A stretch of 64,000 bases of DNA from Macrotis lagotis (taxonomy: Eukaryota > Chordata > Mammalia > Peramelemorphia > Peramelidae): positions 255,614,356-255,678,355 of the forward strand of contig NC_133658.1 of the NCBI RefSeq assembly GCF_037893015.1, given 5' to 3'. The notes below the pieces were generated by a model. The model was not told the origin of the DNA and searched no databases. It worked only from the letters and a program-made list of their open reading frames with translations. The translations under genes were made by a program, and so were the position numbers. This document shows positions 26,845 through 36,600 of the stretch, piece after piece (position 1 is the first letter of the stretch; each line of letters opens with the position of its first letter).

Positions 26845-27095
26845 ATATGTATTTATTAGGCACCTTCTATATGCCAAACATATAGTTGTATTACATAGAT
26901 ATTGTGTCATTTAATCTTCACAATAATCCTGTGACATAGGGGCTATTATTATCTTTTTTATACTTTAGCAAACTGAGGCAGACAGAAGTTAAGTGACTTG
27001 TCTAGAGGCATATAGCTAATAAGTGTCTGAGTCTAGATCTGAACTCATGTCTTCCTCACTTTAGATCTAGCTTTATTCACTGAACAACCTAGCTA
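26845..27095 (-). repeat. MIR-family SINE, antisense
   Basis: 'caccttctatatgccaaaca', 'ctttagcaaactgaggcaga', 'aagttaagtgacttgtctag' and 'agatctgaactcatgtcttc' give an almost complete antisense copy. Confidence 0.85.
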
Positions 27096-27104
27096 CAATA
27101 TAAT

Positions 27105-27325
27105 AGCATTTCTATGGTGATTGAAGATTTGCAAAAAATTTTACAAATATTATTTCATTTTATCCTCATACAACTCAAGGGGGACATAAGGAAACTGAGT
27201 CAGGTAGAGGTTAAGTGATTTTCTTAGGGTTACACAACTTTTAAAGTATCTGAGGCAAGATTTGAACTCAGGTCTTCCTGACCCTAGGCCTGGTGCTCTA
27301 TGCATTTATGGGGTCACCTAGCTGT
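27105..27325 (-). repeat. MIR/SINE, antisense
   Basis: 'ggaaactgagtcaggtagag', 'gatttgaactcaggtcttcc' and 'ggtgctctatgcatttatgg', ending 'tcacctagctgtc', form an antisense tRNA-SINE of MIR type adjacent to the previous copy. Confidence 0.85.
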
Positions 27326-28200
27326 CAACGACAGAAAGCTCATGGTTGAATGTCAATGCTTGGTATGTTGTGTTTTCCCTTCATTATACCTACATGCTTC
27401 CTGATACACAGGAGTCCTAACTGACTTTGGGAGTGCTCTGTGGTCCTGGACTCTTATAGCATAGCTCTTACTAGAGCAATAGTAGCTAGACCTATCAGCA
27501 TTTCCCTCCATAATTCTTTAGCTCCTCATGCATCTAAACTAAATTTAAAAATCTAAAAAGATACAGCTGAGGGAAAGAAATATCAAATAAGTTTAAGAAC
27601 ATGATGCAACCTGACAACAGAAAATTATTTTAAAAGCTATATAGAGAGAAAGAAGACTCAAAGAAAGGACAGAACTCATTGCTCCTTGTGGGGGTTGAGG
27701 GTGGAGGTGGAATGGGATAACTGACAAGAGAGGAAATGTAGACAGATCAAACCTTCTCTTGATCTTTTCTTTGTCAATAAGACTTATCTCTGCTCTGGAA
27801 ATGATGAACAAAAATGGCAAATAAGGATTACTACAACTTGAAATCTAAGAGGACTACACCAACTAACCAAGTGATTGGTGACATGAGTTGTACTTTATGT
27901 TTATTATAGTGAGGAGTATGCTATGCAAGATATCCTTCTCATTTGTCTTTACCAGAATTGTCATTCTTCAAGGTCTGATTGCTAGAAAACAGAACTATTG
28001 GAGATAGTCTATAGCTGCGGGAGGGCAAATTGGGAGTAGTGGCTAAAGAGAAAGGCAGAGAAGACCTAGCCACTGTTGATAAATTTGTTATTTAGCCCAT
28101 ATGAACTATATTCTCAGGTACTAAAAAAGTGGCGAATGCAATTGCTGAGTTAATGTCATTGACACTTGAATGACCATGGAAAACAGAAGAGTTATCACTG
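27326..28200. other. Unassigned, with a piece related to the 26.1-kb arm
   Basis: Bases 27451-27503 ('tagcatagctcttactagag', 'gtagctagacctatcagcat') match the reverse complement of about 26208-26276 at roughly 80% by eye. The remainder, including 27650-28140, has no assignment; it may belong to an unnamed dispersed repeat. Confidence 0.45.
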
Positions 28201-28204
28201 CTAT

Positions 28205-28435
28205 GGAGAAGTAGCTGCATGATACAAGACATAGATTGCCTGGCCTGGAGTTGGCCTCAGAATTTCCTGAGTGACCTTGGGCAAGTCACTTAACCTTTGT
28301 TTTGTCTCAATTTTCCTCATCTGTAAAATAATATAATAAGAGTCTCAGGGTTGTTTTGAGGATTAAATGAGAATAATTGTAAAGTGCTTAGCAGAATGTT
28401 AAACTCATGGTAAGTGATAGATTTATTATTGTTTC
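28205..28435 (+). repeat. MIR-family SINE
   Basis: 'ctggcctggagttggcctca', 'gtgaccttgggcaagtcact', 'ttcctcatctgtaaaataat' and 'ggttgttttgaggattaaat' occur in order; a well-preserved sense MIR. Confidence 0.88.
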
Positions 28436-28834
28436 TATTACACAGACAATGGTCCTTCAAAGAAGTGAATCAAGCCTTCCTATTCTAGTCAAGTTAGTTT
28501 GACTTTGATTTGGGGGAAAAACCAGTAAAGTGAATCATTAAAGAGGTGCTTACTGATGGTTTAGAAAAGGAAGCAGTGATTACAAAGAGCTCATATGGAT
28601 GACTTCATCAAGTATAGTACTTTAAAAAATAGCATGACAAAGCTAATATATCAAAATAAAGTATAATTTATCTAGATTTTTGCAAATTTTTTCCCAAATT
28701 TTCCAATTTTTTTATCTTGTTCTTATAGAATAAGAATTATAATGGAATAATAATTAATCTAGTACAATTTAATGATTATCAATAATATAAAATTATTAAT
28801 AAATGACAGACTCAGAATAATAACAGTATTTATT
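28436..28834. other. Unassigned AT-rich sequence
   Basis: No gene or named repeat. Bases 28640-28810 are extremely AT-rich. Confidence 0.4.
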
Positions 28835-29065
28835 TATATAACCTTTTTAAAGTTCACAATACACTTGATGTATAATGTCTCATTTGAACTTCGTGACAAC
28901 TTTATAAGCTGAGGTTTCTTGTTATATCTGTCCTATAGAGGAGAAAACTGAGACTGAGAGAGGTTAAAGTACTTGCCCAGAGTCATAATAGATATTGTGT
29001 GAGACAAGATTCTACCTCATGTTTTCTTAAGTTCAAGAGCTCAACCTACTCTTCCACTTGGCTAC
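28835..29065 (-). repeat. MIR, antisense
   Basis: 'gaggagaaaactgagactga', 'gaggttaaagtacttgccca' and 'tcttccacttggct' are antisense MIR signatures, preceded by the decayed 'gaacttcgtgacaactttat' segment. Confidence 0.8.
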
Positions 29066-29299
29066 TTAGAAAAGATACAGAAATACATATAGAGACCATA
29101 TAATAATATAGTAATATCGATTAAGAAGTGATGAAATGGAAGCCTGGTGTTTCATTGGACTCTGTTGTTCTATTGTGGGCAGTGATATCTACTTGACTTT
29201 TTGCTGACCATGTCATTAAATGGGGGTGAGTGGGGGTGTTGGAGACTCCTTGGACTCCCCATGAAGGAGCAGTCAGATAAGTATTTGCTCTGTACCAGA

Positions 29300-29480
29300 C
29301 TTACTATGAAGGAAGTCAGTTCAGTGCCAATTGTATCTGACTTTTTGTAACAAAGATTTTCTTGGCAAAAATACTGGAACATTTGCCATTTCCTTCTCTA
29401 ACCCATTTTACACATAAAGAAACAGAGGCAAACAAACTTACGTGACTTTCTCAGCATTTCACAGCTAGTTGGTGTGAAAG
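29300..29480 (-). repeat. Marsupial SINE (long-tail type), antisense
   Basis: 'gattttcttggcaaaaatac' and 'ggaacatttgccatttcctt' are the antisense of the 'ggaaatggcaaa ... tatctttgccaagaaaa' tail; 'acataaagaaacagaggcaa' and 'catttcacagctagttggtg' follow in order. Confidence 0.8.
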
Positions 29481-30648
29481 CTAGATATGATGAGCTCAGG
29501 AAGATGAATTTGCCTGAAATAGGTCAGGTTATTAACAGAATGCCTTCCCTCTGGCCATAACTCCAAGAGAGTACTCTCCTGCAACCATGACCAAGCCTAC
29601 TTTTTTTTCAATCTTCCTCTAGTTAAAGTTAAAAGAGGTCAGAAAGAGAAGAGGGAACTCACATGTGTCAGAGTCAGGATTTGAACCTGCCTTCCTTAGC
29701 TCTAAAATTGCTTTGCAGTCACTACGTAGGTTGCATTTCTATATGAATTTGAATTATCATCCTCCTCATCACCACTGTTGCATATTGACCCATCATCCAT
29801 GTTATACTGTGCTTTCATTTATTTTTTTTTGATACTAAGTGTTATCAGTAATTTATTTCTATAGAGCTATAGAAGAATCTTGACTCGGTTTTTGGGTTTT
29901 CTCCCCTTGCCAAAACTGGGGGGGGGGTTGGTACCACCAGACAAAGGAAACTGGTTCCCAACAGCTCCATATCTTGGTTAGTCCTACTACATGTAAGATA
30001 TGCTACAGCATTTCTAATTCAAATACCTTACTGTTTGTTATCTCTGACAAACAGCACCCTAACTTCTGTAGGTAAGGCAGCTTTGTTCAGAAACTTGTTT
30101 CACTGTTATTTTTTAGAACAAATTATCTCCTCCCTCTGTTTGCCCTTAATGATTTATATTGTCCAGAATGAAGGCAATGGTACCACTGTACAGGTCACAT
30201 CTGTAATTAAGATTGCCTAATTTGGTTTGTCACCTTTCTGGGAAGGACATGGACAGTTTTGAGAACAGTTTTGAGTCCTATCACTTGAGAATCACCTGAA
30301 ATCTTAGGGTTTTGGTGGGTGAAAGAAAATTCTAGGTGTCAGTTTACATGGAACATAGTCTCCATATAGTAAACATTTGACATGTTTCACTTGGCCCTAA
30401 AGTCCAGAATTCAGTGCTGCACAAGAAGGGTGTTTCATGAGCTATTCATGTGAAATGGAGGAAGTTCCTGTTGGCAGAAAAAAGGCCAGGTATATCAGAA
30501 ACGTTGGAAGGGGACTTCCTTGGCCCTTTGATTCACCTATACCTAATAAATAGTTAAGTTACCTGGCCTTTGCCTTCATGATGTGGATTTCTTAGCTCCC
30601 TTCCATTTCTATAAGAGCTATCAAGCAATCGAGTTAAAGCTTAAAGTT
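29481..30648. other. Mostly unassigned sequence
   Basis: A small antisense MIR remnant lies at about 29660-29740 ('gagtcaggatttgaacctgc'). The rest, including a nine-G run near 29920, shows no gene or named repeat. Confidence 0.4.
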
Positions 30649-30649
30649 A

Positions 30650-30725
30650 TACTCAGAAGCAGTCAGAATTAGAACTTGGGTCTTGGATTATTCAGTTTAT
30701 GCTCTTTCTACTGAATCATGCTATT
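30650..30725 (-). repeat. MIR fragment, antisense
   Basis: 'gtcagaattagaacttgggt' followed by 'ctctttctactgaatcatgc' is a short antisense MIR piece. Confidence 0.55.
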
Positions 30726-31239
30726 AATCCCTTATCTGCTTCTCTAGTCATTTTCCCTGCTCCCATTATTCTCTTCTCTACTGTCTTGATGCCTTCTAAT
30801 GCTTTTCAGCAGCCCCAAAGTAGGAAACCAGGTTACCTCAGGGTTCATAGGAATGTTTATTACAGCCTCTTCAATCAGGTCTCACTCTTTCCATAAATAG
30901 ATCTGTATAACCATTATATACATGGAAGAATTGGTTCTTAAAAAGGACTACACTACTCTCTTGCTTAGAGTTCATGCTTTCTTGATGTGCTCTAACATTG
31001 GTATTTGGATCTCCATCCCAGTAAAATGGCTGAGTCTGTCTCAAGATTGGCTCTTTGCTGGAGGGCCTATGATCCTGGCCCAAAAGTCCCAGCCTTCTCG
31101 GCTACTTCCAGGGCTAGCTTCAAATTCTGGTCAAACAGCTCACACCTGATGAGCATCTCCAAGGAGTAGAATGGATTCTTGAAGGCGAAGTCTGAGTAAA
31201 TCTCACAGATCTTTCGCAAGAGAGAATCAATTCCACCTT

Positions 31240-31596
31240 GTCGAGGATCTGCCAGTACTACAAACTTGATACCTGTCAGCGTCTGGAAGCGGTGCAGCTT
31301 GAAGGTGTCGGTCTCGAGCATCTCGATGCTGGAACTGCCCAGCTCGGGGGCAGCTGGGAGCCGATGGCAAACAGCCTGGGGGCAGAGGAGGCCCTCCCCC
31401 ACGCCGGGCGCAACTCACGAGTGGAACATGGAGGCCAGCACCAGCTTCTCCTTGGAGGTGAGGCGGGACCGGCCGAAACGGATGGACACGGGGTAGTTGG
31501 CGGCGTTGCCCAGGTACTCCAGCACCTCCTTGCCGTCCGCCGTGTACTTGCCGTTCAAGTCCGCGCCATTGATGGAGAGAACCGCGTGGCCCACTC
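31240..31596. other. GC-rich, CpG-dense island
   Basis: This part of the retrocopy is much richer in G, C and CpG than the AT-rich flanks, with words such as 'ggcggcgttgcccaggtact' and 'gtccgcgccattgatgg'. It reflects the coding composition of the source gene. The surviving CpGs suggest that the insertion is fairly recent. Confidence 0.85.
31376..31418 (-). other. Retained 43-nt mini-intron in the TRAPPC4 retrocopy
   Basis: The segment starts GTGAGT and ends CCCCAG on the minus strand. Removing it restores ...FHS-LFAIG..., the expected protein continuity, with a serine codon split TC|G. This is how a phase-2 spliceosomal intron would look. It is among the shortest sizes known for vertebrate introns. 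The alternative, a random insertion creating perfect GT/AG ends exactly at a codon-continuous site, is less likely. Confidence 0.8.
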
Positions 31597-31599
31597 TTC

Positions 31600-32227
31600 A
31601 TGTATTTTTTGAAACAATTTCCAATTTTATATTAATCTAGGAAACCCCACTCAGGCATTTTGCCCCAGGTTTCACACCCTTTTTGTTTTTGGTCTGAAAC
31701 TGTGATTTTATTGTTGTAGAAAACACATTTAATAAGGAAACCCTCCTAAACCAATGGAGACAAGCAACTATTCCTCAGCTTAGAATTTTAAAGAATTTCC
31801 TACAGTATGAAGACAGCCAGTGAATTGCCTAGGTTCATCTAATATATGCCAGTGCAGGGATTTGAACCTGTGACTTCCTTACCCTGATTCTGGATATAAG
31901 GATTTATAATTCTGAAGTCAGGTTTTCCATATTGCACAGAACATATTGATGTCTTCATGGTTCAGCTCACTGGGAGTTTGGAAGGTTAAGAAAAATGGTT
32001 TTTGTCTCCTACCAACAAGATGATTGGCTGGAATGAGAGCATCAGTCTTCTTTGTGAATATCCTCTGTTCAAAGAGCCACAACACAGGGACACACAGACA
32101 TATACTAAAAGGTGACAACTGAACCCACAAAAGGATAAACATCAATAAATAGTGTGCAATGTCTATTCTTTAACTTGTGAGACCCTCTTAACAAGAACAT
32201 CTATTTAAGATAATTTCACATCTTAAC
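31600..32227. other. Unassigned, with a small antisense MIR remnant
   Basis: 'tgcagggatttgaacctgtg' and 'acttccttaccctgattctg' near 31853-31890 are antisense MIR words. Nothing else is identified. Confidence 0.45.
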
Positions 32228-32430
32228 TAGGAGGCAGCTAGGTGATTCAGTGGATAGAACACTGGACTTGCAATCAGGAAGACCTGAGTTCAAATCCAGT
32301 CTCAGATACTTAAGAGCTGTGTCACCCTGGGCAAGTCACTTAACCTTTTTGCCTTAATCCACTGAGAAGGAAATGATAAACCACTCCAGTATCTTTGCCA
32401 AGAAAATACCATGGCCAGTAGATATACTAC
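32228..32430 (+). repeat. tRNA-derived marsupial SINE (long-tail type)
   Basis: 'ggaggcagctaggtgattca', 'gtggatagaacactggactt', 'gagttcaaatccagtctcag', 'ctgggcaagtcacttaacct' and 'ccactccagtatctttgcca' in order. Well preserved with A/B box-like head. Confidence 0.92.
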
Positions 32431-32812
32431 TTCTCCCAGGGTCTAGCACTGCTTACAGGGCTTGTTCAATGAGCATGAAGGGGAATGACCACAGAGATAC
32501 TAGAAAGGCGCCAGCTCATCAACTAACACTGAATTCCAATACAGATTTCCTAGTATATGGGAAGATAGCAATAGATTCCAGTCATTTCACATATGGTAGA
32601 TGGAGTGAGTTTTCAGCCTCAGCAAAACTATGCTAAGAGCCTGTTCAAACCAATTTGTGAGACCTGAGTGCTAAATTTTGCTTGTGATCATTTAAACCTC
32701 AGGAATGGATAGATGGTATAAATCAGGACTTTATTTATAGTTTTGTTGATTCTCTAGATTTAAGAAAACAATGGAGAAAATATTAATACAGATTAAACCT
32801 ATAAATGTTTCA

Positions 32813-32814
<2 letters not shown>
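32431..32814. other. Unassigned sequence
   Basis: No gene or named repeat identified. Confidence 0.4.
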
Positions 32815-32852
<38 letters not shown>

Positions 32853-32869
32853 CATACATACATATATAT
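32815..32869 (+). repeat. (AT)n / (CATA)n microsatellite
   Basis: A TA-dinucleotide run (about 32815-32848) is followed by tetranucleotide CATA units to 32869. Confidence 0.95.
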
Positions 32870-32924
32870 GCTCTTTTCTTCAGGGAGTCAGTACTTAAAC
32901 ATTTAACAGTATACTTTTAGTCAT

Positions 32925-33275
32925 AGGTTTCTAGAGAAGAAAGGAACTTTAGAGATCATTGAAACATATAAAGTCATCAGATCATGGACCTAGAGCTGGA
33001 ACAACTTTTCATTTTACAAATAAGAACCCAATCCAAGAGTGAGGCTTGTCCATAATCACACAAGTAGCGGTGGATTCGAACCTAGATTGTCTCTAGAAAC
33101 AGTGGTTTTCCCACTATCCCACACTATTGCTTCATAAAGGTCAATACCTTAGTTTTGTAGATAACCTGAGTGCCAGAGAAATTCTTTGTGGAGGAGACAC
33201 ACCAGAAAGTGCCAGAGCAGGATTAGAAATCAGGTCCTTTGACTTCATATCCATTGCTCCTGTTACCACCACACA
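32925..33275 (-). repeat. Two antisense MIR copies
   Basis: First copy: 'ggacctagagctggaacaac', 'ttttacaaataagaacccaa', 'gtggattcgaacctagattg'. Second copy from about 33150: 'tagataacctgagtgccaga', 'gattagaaatcaggtccttt'. Both are moderately decayed. Confidence 0.7.
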
Positions 33276-34485
33276 CTTTAGGAGAACCCTGGAAGGATGG
33301 CATTAGACACTAAGACCTTGGTCTGAGCTGCAGAGGGATTTCAACACCAGCCAATCCAGTGGTCTTCTCACCTCTTAGTGAGAAAAGGCAACTGTGGCAG
33401 GGAGGTCAGATCCCAGGGAGGTCCTCACTTCAAATTGGGGGTAGAATTAGAGAAATCTACCAGTAGCTTGTTGATCTTGTCTGCCATACTCCAACAAACT
33501 CTAGCATCATCCTTGGAGATGGAAGAAAATTGTATATGTGCCACATTACTAAAATAACACTATCACCCAGCCTGAGGGGCATTCTCATGAAAAGGTTTTT
33601 TATTTATTTAGTAATTTATTAATGACATCATTTACATTTGCACTTGGGTGCCTTACAGTAATTAAAATAACTACTGGATTTATTAAATGAGCCCTAACTG
33701 AAGGGCTCTCTAAATACCCTGCCTATCTAAATAAGTCTATACCCTGGTCTCTTCTGTATAGACAACCATATTAGTTTTCTCCATGCATGTAATGCTTGAC
33801 ATCAGTCAAAAAAGTAACACAGAAATATTCCATGGTTAAAGCAGAGCTGAGGGAAAAAAGACCAAAAAAAAAATTAGATACTGTGTTGCAAAGAAGAAAG
33901 AGTTGGATTGTCACCCAAGTGAAAGGAAATCAATAAGACGACTTTGGAGACCCATTTCAATCTGTTGTTGACATTGTTTTCTGGTAGTAATTTTCTCAAA
34001 ATGTTAACAGTATTGAGTTTGCCTATTGATTCTATTATTTTTGACCTTGCATTAGTGTGGGCTAATCTTACATGCCATAAAATTTCCTTTCACAGCTGAA
34101 ATTATTGTATGGCTCTAGAGGAAAGTTACAATCAGGTCAGGCCCCCCTCAGGATTTTGATGTGTGTATAACCAGCAATAATGAGTTATTTTGACTTCCAA
34201 TAGACTTTCATGTTGTTTACATTTTATTAAATGGTTTAAGCAGGGTCATCATATAAATGATCAGAATATTGACCAAAACACAAGTCACAACTCATTGAAA
34301 GTCTGTGGGCAGCAACAGCTGTCAATGGGTCAGCCAGGATATGAGTTGATGCCATATATATTCAGTTACATTCAGAGATTACATTATCCTGAAAATTCTG
34401 CTTCTATAGACAACCTCTTCAGCCAACAGCAATATGCCATTGCATCAGGAAAATCAAGGTCACATATTCAGTGAATGGAATCTTG
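33276..34485. other. Unassigned, repeat-poor sequence
   Basis: No gene or named repeat. The 33590-33800 part is AT-rich and unique-looking ('atttattaatgacatcattt', 'gtaattaaaataactactgg'). It could be conserved noncoding DNA, but this is only a guess from its appearance. Confidence 0.35.
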
Positions 34486-34639
34486 GGCTGCACTGATATC
34501 CAATGAAAGCTGACAGTTCCACTTTCAGCAGTGTTGGTCAAACCACATCTAATGTACTCTGTTCTGGGGTGCCAAAGTGTAGAAGAACATGAATAAGCTG
34601 AAGAGTATCTACTGGAGGGTACCTAGAACAGCAATGAAA

Positions 34640-34912
34640 CTTGTTCAGTTGTTTCCTTTTTGTCTTTGTATCCCCAGGTTTGGCACAATTTTGTTGTTAT
34701 TCTGTTGTTTTTCAATAGTGTGAGATTCTTCATGTTCCCCTTTTGGGGTTTTCTTAGCAAAGCTACTGGAGTGGTTTGCCATTCCCTTCTCCTGCACATT
34801 TTACAGATGGGAAAACTGAGCCAAACAAGGTTAAGTGACTTGCCCAGTGTCAGATGGCATTTGAGTCTTCTTGACTCTAGGCCCTGCCCTCTATCCACTG
34901 TAGCATACTGGA
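34640..34912 (-). repeat. Marsupial SINE (long-tail type) inserted in CR1/L3, antisense
   Basis: 'cccttttggggttttcttag', 'tggagtggtttgccattccc', 'ttttacagatgggaaaactg' and 'gttaagtgacttgcccagtg' are the antisense tail-to-head order; it ends 'ctctatccactgtagcata'. The CR1/L3 resumes directly after. Confidence 0.88.
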
Positions 34913-34982
34913 TAGGTTATTTGTCCTAGAGAAGATAAGTCTTGGGGTGATGGCATGATGGCTGTGTTCAAATATTGAAGGA

Positions 34983-35134
34983 CTGGGGCAGCTTAGGTGG
35001 CACAGTGAATAGAGCACCAAATCCTGGAGTCAGGAGGACCTGAGTTCAAATCAAATCTCAAACAATTAATCATTACCTATTTGTGTGACCATTATCATGT
35101 CACAATCCCATTGCCTTAAAAAAACAAAAAAAAT
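34983..35134 (+). repeat. Short marsupial SINE inserted in CR1/L3
   Basis: 'ggggcagcttaggtggcaca', 'gtgaatagagcaccaaatcc', 'tggagtcaggaggacctgag' and 'atcattacctatttgtgtga', then 'cattgccttaaaaaaac' as the A-rich end. Confidence 0.9.
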
Positions 35135-35252
35135 TTGAAAGACAATCATATGGAATAGAATTCAGACTTATACTCTGACCCCAGAAGACAGAACCACTAT
35201 AGACAGAAAGTTCACTGAAAAAAAAAAACTTGGGCTTGGTGTCAGGAAAATC

Positions 35253-35408
35253 TTTTTTTTTTTTAGGTTTTAGCAAGGCAATGGGGTTAAAGTGGCTTGC
35301 CCAAGGCCACATAGCTATGTAATTATTAAGTGTCTGAGGCCAGATTTGAACTCAGATACTCCTGACTCCAGGGCTTGTGCTCTATCCACTGTGCCACCTA
35401 GCCACCCC
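35253..35408 (-). repeat. Short marsupial SINE inserted in CR1/L3, antisense, with TSD
   Basis: Poly-T start, then 'ggttttagcaaggcaatggg', 'gcttgcccaaggccacatag', 'gccagatttgaactcagata' and 'tgtgccacctagccacccc': a full-length antisense copy. 'caggaaaatct' before and 'caggaaaacct' after are the target duplication with one transition. It forms an inverted pair with the SINE at 34983-35134. Confidence 0.93.
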
Positions 35409-35605
35409 AGGAAAACCTTTCTTAACAGAGCCATCCCAAAGTGAAATGTCCTACCTCAGGAGCTAGGCGAGTTCCCCCTTTCCTCACTATTGGACATCTT
35501 CAAGCAAAGGCTAGCTGACCACTTGCCAGAAAAGTTGTAGAGGGTGTTGGAGTAGGTAGTCCTTGAGGTCCTGTCCAGTTCTGAGATTATGTAATTCTAT
35601 GAATA

Positions 35606-36347
35606 TTAGAAAGTATGTTCAGCAGAGAAAAGGGATGGTGGTTATGAAATGGGAGAGTTGAACAATATAATTTCTGAAGTACCTTCCAGCTTTAGGTCTA
35701 TAATCCTTCATGCTAAGACAGAGCTAAAGTGAAAAGTTAAAAACACAAGAATCATTTTCTCCCATAAAAGAATAAACTCTACTGTTGCCATTCAGTAGGT
35801 GAATTTTGCCAGCTCTCTTTTCAAAAGGTTCTTGAAGCAGCACTATGGATCCAGTCCAGTTTAGCCATCCTCACCCAATCAGCCATCCTGAATTTTTCCA
35901 CAAAAGGTCGCATCACCTGGGTACCCCAAAAGCCTCTGATGGTGAAGTTACTCAGTTTGCATGCAGTAACCAGAGTTTACTGGAACAATGCTAATAGGTT
36001 TGCCCACAAATACTTAGAGATACATTGCTGGAGGATTTAATTTGCCTCTTAATGATTTAATTATATGCCACAGCACTACTGTTCGAGAATAGCAATGTGT
36101 TGTGCTACTGCTGGTTTGATGATTTGAAAGTGCTTTGGAAAAAAAGAAATAAAAAGACTCATATACTCTGGCTCATAGAAAGAGAAACCCAGTTAACTAG
36201 CCTTACAGGCATGTTCCAATATCTTAAAGTAATAGTTGTGAGATAGTAAGCAAATAGGATCCATTCCTTTACCTTAGAGGAGGGATGTTATTTATCACAT
36301 GCTTAAAATCAAACCACAAGATCTTTTTAAAAGGCTTACTATTGTGC
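35606..36347. other. Unassigned sequence
   Basis: A possible MIR tail remnant at 35640-35705 ('gtaccttccagctttaggtc'). Otherwise no gene or repeat identified. Confidence 0.4.
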
Positions 36348-36600
36348 TAAAGGGAAGTGCGGTGCTGTAGTGGATAGAGGAGTCTGGAGTCCAGAAAACC
36401 TGAGTTCAAATCCAGCCTCAGAGACTTACTTAACCATGTGACTTTGGGCAAGGCATTTAACCCTCTTTGTCTCAGTTCCTCATTCATTAAATGAGCTGGA
36501 TGAGGAAAAAGACAAACCACTCTAGAATCTTTTGACAAGAAAACCCCAAATGAAGTCATGAAGAGTCAAAATGAATGAAAAACAATTGAAACACAAAACA
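36348..36600 (+). repeat. tRNA-derived marsupial SINE (long-tail type)
   Basis: 'gtagtggatagaggagtctg', 'gagttcaaatccagcctcag', 'gtgactttgggcaaggcatt', 'accactctagaatcttttga', 'tgaagtcatgaagagtcaaa' and an A-rich end. Confidence 0.88.

Larger units (their letters stand above)
30838..31596 (-). pseudogene. TRAPPC4P: TRAPPC4 retropseudogene, 5'-truncated
   Basis: TRAPPC4 (synbindin) is a core subunit of the TRAPP vesicle-tethering complex at the ER-Golgi. On the minus strand, 31594 to 31419 reads in frame [20 protein letters not shown] through [15 protein letters not shown], corresponding to about residues 59-117 of a protein of about 219 residues. A 43-nt GT...AG segment (31376-31418) then interrupts the reading, which resumes at LFAIGSQL. 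A one-base deletion in the C-run near 31346-31350 shifts the frame. The rest, [35 protein letters not shown] through [10 protein letters not shown], continues to a normal stop at 31067-31069. About 200 bases of apparent 3' UTR follow, with an AATAAA signal at 30856-30861. The N-terminal quarter is missing, as in L1-mediated 5' truncation. No poly-A tail or clear target duplication is visible, so the 3' limit is approximate. The identification is strong; function is very unlikely. Confidence 0.93.
34500..35605 (+). mobile_element. CR1/L3 LINE 3' end, split by three SINEs
   Basis: The four sense fragments follow CR1/L3 order. 34500-34635: 'ctctgttctggggtgccaaa' and 'ggagggtacctagaacagca'. 34915-34982: 'gaagataagtcttggggtga', 'gtgttcaaatattgaaggac'. 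35135-35245: 'ctgaccccagaagacagaac', 'cttgggcttggtgtcagga'. 35409-35605: 'caggaaaacctttcttaaca', 'acatcttcaagcaaaggcta', 'gctgaccacttgcca', 'gaggtcctgtccagttctga', 'gattatgtaattctatga'. The last words are the hallmark CR1/L3 3' end. No open frame is left. Confidence 0.85.

Noticed and set aside
31238..31612. 124-codon frames on both strands at the GC-rich block
   Set aside because: Low stop density from high GC; the true reading is the broken minus-strand TRAPPC4 frame.
32815..32869. CRISPR-like spaced repeats
   Set aside because: A pure di- and tetranucleotide satellite without spacers, in a mammalian genome.
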